From Paraliobacillus sp044383835 (GTDB lineage Bacteria > Bacillota > Bacilli > Bacillales > Amphibacillaceae): a stretch of 64,000 bases of DNA. The notes under the pieces were generated by a model, which worked only from the letters and a program-made list of their open reading frames with translations, did no database searches and had not been told where the DNA came from. This document shows positions 25,934 to 35,708 of the stretch, piece after piece. Within the stretch, counting starts at the first letter, position 1; the number at the start of each line of letters is the position of its first letter. The stretch is from the NCBI RefSeq assembly GCF_044383835.1, contig NZ_JBISEP010000011.1:19139-83138 (forward strand), in the 5' to 3' direction. Both the position numbers and the translations under genes were made by a program.

Positions 25934-27295
25934 ATGGCAGTTGCTTTTACAGAAATACAAGAAACCATTCGCATGGTGCAAATGGAAAGTTTAGATATTC
26001 GTACAGTAACGATGGGAATTAGCCTAAGAGATTGTGCTGATTCTGATTTTAAAACAGTACAAAAAAATGTGTATAATAAAATTACAACGTATGCAGAGAA
26101 ATTAAAACCTGTTGCGGAACAAGTAGAAAAAGAATATGGCATTCCAATTATTAATAAACGGATTTCAATCACACCAATAGCTGAAATTCTAGGTAATCAT
26201 TCGCGTGAGGAAGCGATTGATCTAGCAAAAACATTAGATCAAGCCGCAAAAAAAGTTGGCGTAGATTTTATTGGTGGATTCTCCGCTCTCGTACATAAAG
26301 GGATTACTAAGGGAGACCAAACATTACTTGATGCATTACCTGACGCGTTGAGCGTAACAGAACGTGTCTGTGCTTCTGTCTCTATTGGTACTACTCGAAC
26401 AGGAATTAATATGGATGCAGTAAAACAGTTGGGAACGATTATTAAACAAACAGCTGAGAATACGAAAGAAAATAGTAGTATCGGTTGTGCAAAATTTGTT
26501 GCCTTCTGTAATCCTGTTGAAGACAATCCATTTATGGCTGGTGCTTTTCATGGTGCTGGAGAAGGAGAAGCAGTATTAAGTGTTGGCGTAAGTGGCCCTG
26601 GCGTTGTGCTTAATGCATTAAAACGTTATCCCGATGTTGATTTAGGCGAAGTATCAGACATCATTAAGAAAACAGCGTTTAAAATTACACGCGCTGGTGA
26701 ATTACTTGGTCGTGAAGTGGCGAAACGTCTTGATGTTCCGTTTGGTATCATGGATCTATCCTTAGCCCCAACCAATGCAATGAATGATAGTGTGGCAGAG
26801 ATTTTAGAGGAAATTGGTCTAGAACGTGTAGGAACACACGGTACGATTGCCGCTTTAGCGTTAATGAATGACGCTGTCAAAAAAGGTGGCGCAATGGCTA
26901 GTTCATACGTTGGTGGATTAAGTGGTGCCTTCATTCCAGTTAGTGAGGATAATGGAATGATTAAAGGGATAGAAGATAGCGCCCTTACTTTATCAAAATT
27001 AGAAGCAATGACATGTGTCTGTTCGGTTGGGCTAGATATGATCGCACTGACAGGTGATGTAACACCAGAAACATTATCAGCAATTATAGCAGATGAAGCT
27101 GCAATCGGGATGATCAACAAGAAGACAACAGCCGTACGTGTGATCCCTGTAATCGGGAAAACAGAAGGTGATACGGTTGAATTTGGTGGCTTATTAGGTC
27201 GCGCTCCAGTCATGGGTGTTAATCCATTTAGTTCAGCAAAAATGATCCAAAGAGGCGGACGAATCCCCGCTCCATTACAAGCTTTGATTAACTAA
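25934..27295 (+). CDS. PFL family protein (DUF711/UPF0210)
   Basis: 453 residues of the DUF711 family, structurally related to pyruvate formate-lyase-type barrels but without an evident glycyl-radical loop. Blocks seen: ETIRMVQMESLDIRTVTMGISL, FIGGFSALVHKG, GAFHGAGEGEAVLSVGVSGPGVV, IMDLSLAPTNAMNDSVAEIL and SGAFIPVSEDNGM. Function is unknown. Translationally close to the ACT gene; same transcript under the glycine riboswitch. Ends in a terminator. Confidence 0.88.
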   Translation: MAVAFTEIQETIRMVQMESLDIRTVTMGISLRDCADSDFKTVQKNVYNKITTYAEKLKPVAEQVEKEYGIPIINKRISITPIAEILGNHSREEAIDLAKTLDQAAKKVGVDFIGGFSALVHKGITKGDQTLLDALPDALSVTERVCASVSIGTTRTGINMDAVKQLGTIIKQTAENTKENSSIGCAKFVAFCNPVEDNPFMAGAFHGAGEGEAVLSVGVSGPGVVLNALKRYPDVDLGEVSDIIKKTAFKITRAGELLGREVAKRLDVPFGIMDLSLAPTNAMNDSVAEILEEIGLERVGTHGTIAALALMNDAVKKGGAMASSYVGGLSGAFIPVSEDNGMIKGIEDSALTLSKLEAMTCVCSVGLDMIALTGDVTPETLSAIIADEAAIGMINKKTTAVRVIPVIGKTEGDTVEFGGLLGRAPVMGVNPFSSAKMIQRGGRIPAPLQALIN

Positions 27296-27330
27296 TTTAG
27301 ACAATACATTTTTATTTATATTTTCTAAAA

Positions 27331-27373
27331 AGAAACAGTTAGCCCACGAATCACGTGTGCTAACTGTTTTTTG
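27331..27373. terminator. terminator between DUF711 and manP genes
   Basis: AAACAGTTAGC (27333-27343) pairs with GCTAACTGTTT (27359-27369), followed by Ts on the plus strand; works also for manP. Confidence 0.85.
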
Positions 27374-27381
27374 TTTATCAT

Positions 27382-29361
27382 CTATTTGATTTCATCTAAC
27401 AATTCATATGCTTCTTCTTTTGAGCGTACCTCTAATAACTTGTCACGGAATGCATCATCCATTAACTTACGTGATAACATTTGAAGTATTTTTAAATGTG
27501 CATCCCCTTCTGTATGCTTTGGTACAGCAATCATAAAGATCAGCTTAGCCATAGATCCATCCAAACTATACCAATCTACACCTTCTGACTTTATCCCAAA
27601 AACAACACGAGGTTTTGTAACAGCATCAGATTTTCCATGTGGTATAGCAACATTCATACCAATTCCAGTACTATTTTCTTTTTCACGAGCTAAGATAGCT
27701 TGCTTAAATTTATTTTTTGAAGTTAGAGCACCATTTTCATCAAGTTTTTCGATCATCTTATCAATAACGTCATCTCTCGTATCAGCTTTTAATTTCGTAT
27801 CAATTAAATCTAAAGTTAAAATATCTGTTAATTTATTTATTTCAACCGATTGATTTTTTTTATCTTCATTCTTGGGCTGCAGTACTTCTTCGGTGTTTTC
27901 ACTTACTTCTACCTTATTTACTACATCCCCCTCCGTTACAACAGTTTTATCAGAACAATAAACATCTTTCTTAAGTAATTTAATCATAAACGCTGTAACA
28001 AACGAACCAATAATAATTGCTACAAAGAACATAAATACATTGTCCACCGCTCCTAAAAATCCAACAATCGGACCTCCGTGAGCCACTCGATCACCTACGT
28101 TACTTACCATAGCTATAACAGAGCCAGTCATTGAACCAATCATAATACTAGGAATGACCCGTAGTGGATCCTGAGCCGCAAAAGGTATTGCACCTTCCGT
28201 AATACCAAATAACCCCATTGTAAATGATGCTTTTCCTGTTTCACGCTGTGCAGACTCAAATTTATTTTTGAACATAAACGTAGCAAGTCCTAAACCAATT
28301 GGTGGTACTGCAATAGCAACAGCAATAGGCCCCATAATTTCATAGTTTCCTTCGGCGATCATTGCAGAACCAAATAAGAAAGCAACTTTATTTACTGGAC
28401 CACCCATATCAAAAGAAATCATCGCACCTAATATGAGCGCTAGCAAAATTGAGCTTGTTCCTTGCATACCAGCTAACCAATTTGTGAGTGATTCAAACAC
28501 TTGTGCAACTGGAGCTCCAATCAAAAGAACAAATGCTAAGCCTACAATAAGTGAAGCTATCACTGGTATAATGATAATCGGCATAATAGGCTGTACCATT
28601 TTTGGTACTTTGATTTTCTTAATCCATAACGCAACATAACCAGCTAAGAAACCAGCTATAATTCCTCCTAAAAATCCAGCACTTGCTTCACTACCATAAA
28701 AGCTTCCATTTGCAGCAATATACCCTCCAATCATACCTGGGGCTAGACCAGGACGATCAGCAATACTATAAGCAATATAGCCCGCTAGTATTGGTACCAT
28801 AAAACTAAAGGAAGCTGCACCTATTTGTTCAATGGTCTTCCAAATGGAATCTTCTGGTATTTTAATGCCCTCTGCACCAGCTTGACCACCAATGGTTAGT
28901 GCAATTGCAATTAATAATCCACCAACCACAATAAATGGAACCATAAATGACACACCATTCATTAAATGGCGATAAATCGGATTTTGCTTATCGTTATCTG
29001 CACGTGTCGGCATTTTTGCTTGCTTATCATCAGCATTTGAATTTCCCTGATAAACGTCAGCTTGGCTATCTTTTATTCTTTTAATTAATTTTTCAGGATT
29101 ACGAATCCCTTCTTGTACCCCAACAGCAATAAGCTTCTTACCTATAAACCGATCCTTGTTTACTGTTTTATCTGCTGCAATAATGACACCGTCTGCTTCC
29201 TCAATGTCTTTAGCCGACAATTCATTTTCAACACCAATAGAACCTTGTGTTTCTATTGTCATTTTAATACCTAATTCATCTGCAGCTTTTTGCAAGTTCT
29301 CTGCAGCCATATAGGTATGTGCAATACCATTTGGACACGAAGTAATCGCTACCAATTTCAT
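27382..29361 (-). CDS. manP: mannose-type PTS EIIBCA protein ManP
   Basis: 659-residue fructose-family PTS permease that imports and phosphorylates mannose. Order of domains: EIIB (1-110, phospho-Cys9 in ITSCPNGIAHTYMAAE), linker, polytopic EIIC (about 125-470, GLFGITEGAIPFAAQDP), charged linker, EIIA (about 510-659, phospho-His in VAIPHGKSDAV). The B-C-A order and wording closely follow B. subtilis ManP. Its activator gene manR lies directly upstream on the same strand. The usual partner manA is absent; convergent DUF711 gene follows. Confidence 0.92.
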   Translation of the reverse strand: MKLVAITSCPNGIAHTYMAAENLQKAADELGIKMTIETQGSIGVENELSAKDIEEADGVIIAADKTVNKDRFIGKKLIAVGVQEGIRNPEKLIKRIKDSQADVYQGNSNADDKQAKMPTRADNDKQNPIYRHLMNGVSFMVPFIVVGGLLIAIALTIGGQAGAEGIKIPEDSIWKTIEQIGAASFSFMVPILAGYIAYSIADRPGLAPGMIGGYIAANGSFYGSEASAGFLGGIIAGFLAGYVALWIKKIKVPKMVQPIMPIIIIPVIASLIVGLAFVLLIGAPVAQVFESLTNWLAGMQGTSSILLALILGAMISFDMGGPVNKVAFLFGSAMIAEGNYEIMGPIAVAIAVPPIGLGLATFMFKNKFESAQRETGKASFTMGLFGITEGAIPFAAQDPLRVIPSIMIGSMTGSVIAMVSNVGDRVAHGGPIVGFLGAVDNVFMFFVAIIIGSFVTAFMIKLLKKDVYCSDKTVVTEGDVVNKVEVSENTEEVLQPKNEDKKNQSVEINKLTDILTLDLIDTKLKADTRDDVIDKMIEKLDENGALTSKNKFKQAILAREKENSTGIGMNVAIPHGKSDAVTKPRVVFGIKSEGVDWYSLDGSMAKLIFMIAVPKHTEGDAHLKILQMLSRKLMDDAFRDKLLEVRSKEEAYELLDEIK

Positions 29362-29488
29362 AACCCATTCTCCTTTTTATAAAATTGTTATACTGTTAGT
29401 TTAATCTAAATAAAAAAAAATAAAATTTTAATTTCTTCCGTTTCTGTGGTAAAGGTGGTTTTATTCCTTATTGTCTATTCGTTATAAC

Positions 29489-31420
29489 TTAAATATTTTG
29501 TAAGAATCTCCATTTATCTGTTTCTTTCGTCAAACTTTCCACATGAGTTGGTTGCTCTGTCAAAGCTGTCAAACGTCGGAAAAGCTGCTTATTATTAATT
29601 GTTTCATTTTTAAGTGCTAACATAAATACAAGAGATACTTTCTCCCCGTCCCAATCAATCGGTTGTTCTAATGTAGCAACGGCAATCGTTGAATGGATAA
29701 CTAACTTAGGATCAGCGTGTGGAATGGCAATCCCACCACCTATTGTTGTTGCTGAGGTTTTTTCTCTAATCAACGCTTGATAAGAATAATTCTGTTCAAC
29801 GTATCCTTGTTCATATAAGCGGGTAGCTAGTTTTTCAATTAACTCAAACTGATCGTTAACTTTAACCCGTAAAAAAACAAAGTCAGCATTAATAAACTGA
29901 CTTAAATCAAACATTTTTACTTGTCTACTTGATTGTTCTTTAAAGAAATACATTAGTCTTTTCTCATCAGCCTTAGTGAATAAGGGAGTTACAGTCACTT
30001 CGCGGTGTTTTTCTAAACCAATTGGAGTAGTTGTTACAATTAAATCTGGATTGTGATCTAACAAAAATTCAGGTAATTCTCGCTTTGACACTGTAGCAAT
30101 AATTTTAATTTCAGGAAAACGAACATTAATTTTAGAACGAAGAATTTCAGATACACCCATTCCCATATGACAGACAAGGACAATTTCTGGACCTTTTTTC
30201 TTTCTGTGGTGAATTCTCTCTTTGGCTGCTTGATAATGCAAGGTTAGGTAAGCAACTTCATCTTCTGGCAATTCATAAGGTAGCCTACTCTTCATATCTT
30301 GCAAAACAAATAGAAGTGTATTAAACATGTAAGGATACATTTTCTTTATATCATGTACTAAAGGATTGTCTGAGTGCAAATCAAAGCTTAAACGAGTAAA
30401 CATTGTGTATAGATGTAGCTTCAATCCTTCTAATAATTGACGATCCTGTTCAAAAGGATTTAATGTAATAATCGTTAACCGTTTAGATAATTCATTAGAA
30501 ATGTCTATTGCTTTTTTCTCCATTTCTACGTCTAATAATCGTGGTTCAGCCTTATTGAAATGTATTTTCGCCCCTAATATTTGCATGGACAAATAGATTA
30601 TTTCACTATGAGGAATAGGTACTTTAAATGTATCACCAATTTCATAAACGAATTTACTAATCCAGTGATATTCAGGTTTTTCTTTTATATATATTGCTTC
30701 TTTTTCTGTAATTGTGACGAATTCCCTCATTTTAGACCGTTTAATCATTAATAATAAATATGTTGTTATGGTATCAAAGCTATCATCTGTTAGGAAAAAA
30801 GAATACTTTTCTTGAAATTGAGTTAATTTTTTTCTCAAAATATCTAACTCGTAAGCTTGAAAATAACGATATACAAAAGGTGAAGAAGGATATTTTTTTG
30901 AACCTAATTGATCTAGCGTAACTAGTGCTACTCTTCTGTTCTGCTCTGAACCTTTAAGTGATACTCCTATGCGCTGTCTTATTATTAACCGAAGATCTTT
31001 TTTTGCGAACCATGGTTCGAGCATATCTAATGCTTTTTTTATCGCCGTTTTTGTAACATAAAAGTCTTCAGCAAAATCTTGAATCGATGTAGCAGATTTA
31101 TTTATTAATAATCGGTAGGCTAATGCTTGTAAGTCATCATCACCTAAATCTGTTTGATCGGATTGCTTATTATTTTGTTGATGCAAAAAATGATATAGTT
31201 GTGTTAATTCTTCTTTTTCTATCTCGATAGAAACGCCTGCTCCTGGCTTTCTAATTAACTTAGCTTGGTAATGCTTTTCTAAAAATACTTCAATTGTATC
31301 GCAGTCATTCCGGATCGTTTTTTCCGAAAAGGATAGCGTCTCTGCAATATCACCAATTAAAATATATTCTTTCTCTTTTAATAAGAGCAAACGAAGAATT
31401 TCAAGTTGTCTCGCATGCAA
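29489..31420 (-). CDS. manR: PRD-containing transcriptional activator ManR (BglG/MtlR-type)
   Basis: About 643-residue DNA-binding activator controlled by PTS phosphorylation. Order: N-terminal HTH (ARQLEILRLLLL...SFSEKTIRNDCDTIE), second HTH, two PRD domains (conserved His in HSEIIYLSMQ and LTLHYQAAKERIHH), EIIB-like domain with Cys in VLVCHMGMGVSEILRS, C-terminal EIIA with His in IAIPHADPKL. This is the ManR/MtlR layout. Start is uncertain: AAGGGG fits a TTG at 31420; ATG codons at 31429 and 31438 lack well spaced sites. Expected to activate manP across the 127-base gap. Confidence 0.87.
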   Translation of the reverse strand: MHARQLEILRLLLLKEKEYILIGDIAETLSFSEKTIRNDCDTIEVFLEKHYQAKLIRKPGAGVSIEIEKEELTQLYHFLHQQNNKQSDQTDLGDDDLQALAYRLLINKSATSIQDFAEDFYVTKTAIKKALDMLEPWFAKKDLRLIIRQRIGVSLKGSEQNRRVALVTLDQLGSKKYPSSPFVYRYFQAYELDILRKKLTQFQEKYSFFLTDDSFDTITTYLLLMIKRSKMREFVTITEKEAIYIKEKPEYHWISKFVYEIGDTFKVPIPHSEIIYLSMQILGAKIHFNKAEPRLLDVEMEKKAIDISNELSKRLTIITLNPFEQDRQLLEGLKLHLYTMFTRLSFDLHSDNPLVHDIKKMYPYMFNTLLFVLQDMKSRLPYELPEDEVAYLTLHYQAAKERIHHRKKKGPEIVLVCHMGMGVSEILRSKINVRFPEIKIIATVSKRELPEFLLDHNPDLIVTTTPIGLEKHREVTVTPLFTKADEKRLMYFFKEQSSRQVKMFDLSQFINADFVFLRVKVNDQFELIEKLATRLYEQGYVEQNYSYQALIREKTSATTIGGGIAIPHADPKLVIHSTIAVATLEQPIDWDGEKVSLVFMLALKNETINNKQLFRRLTALTEQPTHVESLTKETDKWRFLQNI

Positions 31421-31545
31421 ATTATTCATCCCCTTCATCAAAATACGGTATCATAATTAAATTGGATTGGAAACTTAAATGCTTTCTATTAAATAAAAGT
31501 TTCCGTTTTATAAGCATTTTTTATTCTATCTTTGTTTTTTAAAAA

Positions 31546-31572
31546 GAAAAAGACTCCATGTAGAGTCTTTTT
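31546..31572 (-). terminator. terminator after the RDD gene
   Basis: AAAAGACTC (31547-31555) pairs with GAGTCTTTT (31563-31571); on the minus strand it ends TTTTTCTTTTT. Confidence 0.85.
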
Positions 31573-31588
31573 AGCAGTCTAAATATAT

Positions 31589-32407
31589 TTATGCATGCCA
31601 ATCATATGCCCACTGATCTTTTAAATATAAATACAAAATAAATAGTGTATTCTCCGTGTCTACCACACTTTTGTTATCAATGGTGAGGTCTAATTTAGGA
31701 AACAGTATTTCCGCAATTTCATAAGTCAATTGTCTTTTTTCATGTAATGGGAGCGTATCATACCTCTGACAAAAGGTGTTTAATAGTTCCCAATCTTTTT
31801 GAGTGAATTGATTAATAACCATGTCGTTTAGTATTAAATCATTTTTAGATAATCGACGCATGTCAATAATTTTATCAATTACTGACTTTTTATTTCTTTT
31901 TTTCATTTGATTATCATAGATAACAATTGTACCTGCTGTCAAATCCCCTAATCGCTTATGCTTTGGATGTAGAAATACAAGCAACATTCCAACGAAATAT
32001 AAAGAAGGTAATGCATCAACTAAACGCATCATATTCCTAATAACAGAAGATAATAATGTCATTGGATGTCCACTATCTTGAATAACACGAAGGCCAATCA
32101 CTCGTTTTCCTATCGTTTTACCACCCCACAGAAACTCAAAGAATATATAATATCCAAAATTAATAATAAAAAACAAGATGATTACGATTGCTATTAACAA
32201 TCCTCCATTATCAAATAAGTAAAATAGATTAAAGTCCGTATCCATTACGAGTAGTAAACCGATAAATAATATAGTATTTACAATAAGTAAAATAAACTGA
32301 TCGATTATAAAAGCAGCTGCTCTACTTCCTAAACCAGCCACCTGAAACTGTAGTGATACAAACTCCGGTGTTCTAATATCTGTTTGTTGTCCATACCAGT
32401 CTGTCAC
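31589..32407 (-). CDS. RDD family membrane protein
   Basis: 272 residues. RDD signature seen as GLGSRAAAFIIDQF (Arg, Asp) in helix 1 and GKTIGKRVIGLRVIQDSG between later helices; about four membrane segments, then a 110-residue cytoplasmic tail. The start is GTG at 32407, eight bases after GGAGGGG; longer starts are poor. RDD proteins are of unknown function, some affecting Na+/H+ transport. Divergent from the SpoIIM-type gene, and these two families commonly sit beside MoxR/DUF58 clusters. Confidence 0.87.
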   Translation of the reverse strand: MTDWYGQQTDIRTPEFVSLQFQVAGLGSRAAAFIIDQFILLIVNTILFIGLLLVMDTDFNLFYLFDNGGLLIAIVIILFFIINFGYYIFFEFLWGGKTIGKRVIGLRVIQDSGHPMTLLSSVIRNMMRLVDALPSLYFVGMLLVFLHPKHKRLGDLTAGTIVIYDNQMKKRNKKSVIDKIIDMRRLSKNDLILNDMVINQFTQKDWELLNTFCQRYDTLPLHEKRQLTYEIAEILFPKLDLTIDNKSVVDTENTLFILYLYLKDQWAYDWHA

Positions 32408-32510
32408 ATTTTCCCCTCCGTTCATAGTTAATTTGTTCCATAATACTATCAATTTTTAACTGTAGCATTTATAATAATAATAAAGTAAATTTCAAGTAAA
32501 GGTGATTATT

Positions 32511-33509
32511 GTGCAATTAAAAACATTTATTCAGCAACATCGGAGTGAATGGATGGCGCTAGAAGCATCTATTTACACATTACGAAAAAGAAATTCTATG
32601 AATCAAACGAACATTAATGAATTTGAATACTTATACCAAAAAACAACACAGCATTTATCCTATAGTCAAACCTACTTTCCCAACGATGAAGTGACCCGTT
32701 ATCTAAATGAATTGGTGGCAAAGGCACATAACCTTTTATACCAAACCGAACGATCATCTTGGAAACAAATGCAGCATTTTTTAAGTACAAAATTTATTGG
32801 TTTATTATTAGATCAATGGCAAGCTATAGTCATTGCAATGCTCTTATTTACACTAGGAGCAATAGCAAGCTTCTTAGCAGTCATTGAAAACCCATTACAT
32901 ATTTACAAAATTCTTCCTAGCGACATGGTACAAAACATTGCAGATCCTAGTCAGCTAGAAGCAAATCAAAATGCAGGAAATGCCCCGCTAATGTCTGCTC
33001 AAATCATGACCAATAATATACGTGTTGCTATCCTTGCTTTTGTAGGTGGCATCACTTTTGGAATATTAACACTATATGTGCTAATTTATAATGGCATACT
33101 TATTGGCGCATTGGCAGGATACTTTTGGAATGCAGATAGTTCTTATATTTTTTGGGCTTACATTGTCCCTCACGGAATGATTGAGCTTACTGCTATTTTC
33201 ATTGTAGGAGGAGCAGGTTTGCTCATGGGATATCGTTTATTCGTACCGAAAAACTTTTCTAGAGTATATCACCTTAAAGTGCAAGCAGTACGCTCAGTAC
33301 AATTACTGTTAGGTACCATTCCATTATTTATTGTTGCTGGCCTCATAGAAGGGTATATTACACCAGCCGATTTGTCTTTAGAAATAAAATATACTGTTGC
33401 AATTACAAGCGTCGTCGCAATGATTGCTTACATGTTAATCGGTTATCATTTATTACAAAAAAAGACTAGAGCACCCCTCTATTCAGCTGATCAATATAGT
33501 AGGAAATAG
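32511..33509 (+). CDS. stage II sporulation protein M (SpoIIM superfamily) membrane protein
   Basis: 332 residues: about 100 helical N-terminal residues in the cytoplasm, then five or six membrane helices. SpoIIM superfamily blocks: NNIRVAILAFVGGITFGILT and YIVPHGMIELTAIFI. Longer than true SpoIIM (about 215 residues), so it is the COG1300-type homologue that accompanies MoxR/DUF58 genes, not necessarily a sporulation protein. GTG at 32511 follows AAAGGTGA at five bases; an earlier GTG overlaps that site. Confidence 0.85.
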   Translation: MQLKTFIQQHRSEWMALEASIYTLRKRNSMNQTNINEFEYLYQKTTQHLSYSQTYFPNDEVTRYLNELVAKAHNLLYQTERSSWKQMQHFLSTKFIGLLLDQWQAIVIAMLLFTLGAIASFLAVIENPLHIYKILPSDMVQNIADPSQLEANQNAGNAPLMSAQIMTNNIRVAILAFVGGITFGILTLYVLIYNGILIGALAGYFWNADSSYIFWAYIVPHGMIELTAIFIVGGAGLLMGYRLFVPKNFSRVYHLKVQAVRSVQLLLGTIPLFIVAGLIEGYITPADLSLEIKYTVAITSVVAMIAYMLIGYHLLQKKTRAPLYSADQYSRK

Positions 33510-33531
33510 CAGTTACAGCTAACCGATCTTC

Positions 33532-33558
33532 AGGGGCTTCTAACACAACGAAGCCTCG
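33532..33558. terminator. hairpin between convergent SpoIIM-like and DUF58 genes
   Basis: GGGGCTTC (33533-33540) pairs with GAAGCCTC (33550-33557); T-run is short. Confidence 0.5.
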
Positions 33559-33568
33559 TTTCCCAAAC

Positions 33569-34822
33569 TTACTTTATTTGCTTTGCTTTAAATTGTAATT
33601 GCTTTTGTGCAATCGTTTTTTCCATTGCTATTCGCACAGTTAAAGGATAAATGTTACGCTTAGCTTGTAATTGTTCGTCCTCAATCCCAATGATTATAAA
33701 CAAATGTTTTTTTCTAATTTGTTGTAATGAATGCAAGATCGTTTCCTCATAAACAAACGTATCAACATCGCTAAAAAGCAATAGTAAGCTACGTTTCTTT
33801 TGCTTTAATTGGACATAGTGCAAAACATTTGTATAATTTGATTCACTAGCATCAACTTGTAACGCATACACCGCACGCAAGATAACTTGTAAATGTTCTA
33901 ATCCTTTCGCTGGAGCAACATACGTATGTATCTTACTTGAAAAAGCAACAACAGATACGTAATCACCATTTTTTAATGCCGCTGCAGCAGTAGCTATCGT
34001 TGCCTCCAATACTTTCTCTAATCGATTTCCTTTATCTAGCTCCACCCCCATCATTCTGCCACAATCAATTAACAGTGTAATGTGCTTTCCGTGCTCTGGC
34101 TCATATTCATTTGTCATCACTTCTTGTAACTTTGCAGATTGATGCCAATTTATTTTTCTTGGATCATCACCAACGACATACGAACGAACCTTAGAAAATT
34201 CCCCCATGCCTGTTTTCTGCTTACGTATTTTTATTCCTTCATGCAACAAGTATCTTTGTGCACTTGCTAAGTAACGGTTCGTTTCCTCTAAATTAGGAAT
34301 GACATGAGCAACCTGTCTAATCGTAACTGTTTTTTGTTTTTCCCATAAACCAAGCATGCTTTTATAACGAATATAAAGCTTATTAATCATATATTCTCCT
34401 CGCTCTAAAGGAAATACATGATAATTTATTTCTGTCATACGCTGCGCTTTAATCATTTGATTATATGGAAAAATTGTCTGAAATGACGTTGGAATCTGAT
34501 CTACAAATCGCAGCATACAAGGTCGGTTACTGTTATTCTGAATGGTAACGGTAATCGTATGATTCTTTTGGCGCTCGAATTCTTCTGGAATAGAACGATG
34601 AGCTTCTAACAGACTTCTTTTTGGTGACAATAACAAATCAATCAATGAGATACTTATTAAAATTGCAGTCATGATAAGTACATGGTGTATTAAAAAGTGA
34701 TTAATAGCTAACACAGTTAAAATAAAACCGATTATAGCTAGAATCACTAATAGCTTTGCAGTTGGTAAAACTCCTCTATCTTGGAACAGCAATCGCCCCC
34801 ACCAATTCTTGAATAATGTCAT
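33569..34822 (-). CDS. DUF58 domain-containing protein
   Basis: 417 residues: two N-terminal membrane helices, an extracytoplasmic beta-rich region, then the DUF58/VWA-like domain. Seen: the family motif EFSKVRSYVVGDDPRKINWHQSAK and VWA-type LLIDCGRMM with a late LLLLFSDVD. DUF58 proteins pair with MoxR ATPases; VWA domains bind metal-dependently to partner proteins. The ATG at 34822 overlaps the moxR end by 47 bases, showing translational coupling. Confidence 0.85.
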   Translation of the reverse strand: MTLFKNWWGRLLFQDRGVLPTAKLLVILAIIGFILTVLAINHFLIHHVLIMTAILISISLIDLLLSPKRSLLEAHRSIPEEFERQKNHTITVTIQNNSNRPCMLRFVDQIPTSFQTIFPYNQMIKAQRMTEINYHVFPLERGEYMINKLYIRYKSMLGLWEKQKTVTIRQVAHVIPNLEETNRYLASAQRYLLHEGIKIRKQKTGMGEFSKVRSYVVGDDPRKINWHQSAKLQEVMTNEYEPEHGKHITLLIDCGRMMGVELDKGNRLEKVLEATIATAAAALKNGDYVSVVAFSSKIHTYVAPAKGLEHLQVILRAVYALQVDASESNYTNVLHYVQLKQKKRSLLLLFSDVDTFVYEETILHSLQQIRKKHLFIIIGIEDEQLQAKRNIYPLTVRIAMEKTIAQKQLQFKAKQIK

Positions 34823-35708
34823 CAAGGTTTGTTCCCTCCATTTCTGCATATGGAGATAACTGTACACGGTGACGCAGGCTAGGAACCGCTACAACTTTTA
34901 CATCGTCTGGAGTTACATAATCCCTTCCTAATAAAAATGCCCAAGCTTTTGCTGTTTTTGCTATTGCAATTGCACCTCTTGTACTAGCCCCATATTGAAA
35001 GCTTTCAATTTCTCTTGTTTTGCGGACAATTTTAGTTATGTAATCAGCGATTGAATCATGTAATGTAATACTCGCCACTTCTTTTCTTACTTCATCTAAC
35101 ATGTCAGATGAAAATATGGCATTCGCTTCTTGTTTCGTATCTTGCTTTTCACCCGTTACTTGCTGTAACACACTGATTTCTGCTTCTAAGCTAGGGAAAT
35201 CTACATCTAGCTTAAATAGAAAACGATCTTGCTGTGCTTCTGGCAATGGATAAGTCCCTTCAAATTCAATGGGGTTTTGTGTTGCAGCCACAAAGAAAAC
35301 ATCTGGCAATGCATAAGTCTTTCCTTGTATCGTAACTTGCTTTTCTTCCATTGCTTCTAATAAAGCTGCTTGGGTTTTTGCAGGTGTTCGATTGATTTCA
35401 TCCGCTAATAGAACATTCGTGAAGATCGGGCCTTGCAACGTTTGAAAGGCCCCCTCCTTCATATTATATATCGTGCTTCCAGTTATATCACTTGGTAATA
35501 AATCAGGGGTGAATTGAATACGACTAAAATCACCACCTACTAAAGAGGCTAACGTTTTTACCATTTGTGTTTTCCCTGTCCCTGGAACGCCTTCAATTAA
35601 TACATGACCATCTGCTAGAAATGCAGTTAATAGCAAACGGAGATTTTTATTTTGTCCGAGCACTTTAGATTCATAGGTTTCTAATAATGTTGCTATCTGC
35701 TCTCTCAT
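34776..35708 (-). CDS. MoxR family AAA+ ATPase
   Basis: 310-residue chaperone-like AAA ATPase. Seen: Walker A EGVPGTGKT, Walker B LLADEINRTPAKTQAALLEAMEE, sensor 1 ATQNPIEFEGTYPLPEAQQDRF, and C-terminal lid with YGASTRGA. MoxR proteins help assemble or activate protein complexes with VWA partners. Start at 35708 follows AGAGGTAG; its ATG overlaps the upstream stop (ATGA). Central gene of the cluster. Confidence 0.93.
   Translation of the reverse strand: MREQIATLLETYESKVLGQNKNLRLLLTAFLADGHVLIEGVPGTGKTQMVKTLASLVGGDFSRIQFTPDLLPSDITGSTIYNMKEGAFQTLQGPIFTNVLLADEINRTPAKTQAALLEAMEEKQVTIQGKTYALPDVFFVAATQNPIEFEGTYPLPEAQQDRFLFKLDVDFPSLEAEISVLQQVTGEKQDTKQEANAIFSSDMLDEVRKEVASITLHDSIADYITKIVRKTREIESFQYGASTRGAIAIAKTAKAWAFLLGRDYVTPDDVKVVAVPSLRHRVQLSPYAEMEGTNLDDIIQELVGAIAVPR

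Noticed and set aside
26626..27213. Open frame of 195 codons on the minus strand opposite the DUF711 gene
   Set aside because: It is antisense to a well supported conserved gene, has no ribosome site and a low-complexity composition typical of a shadow frame.
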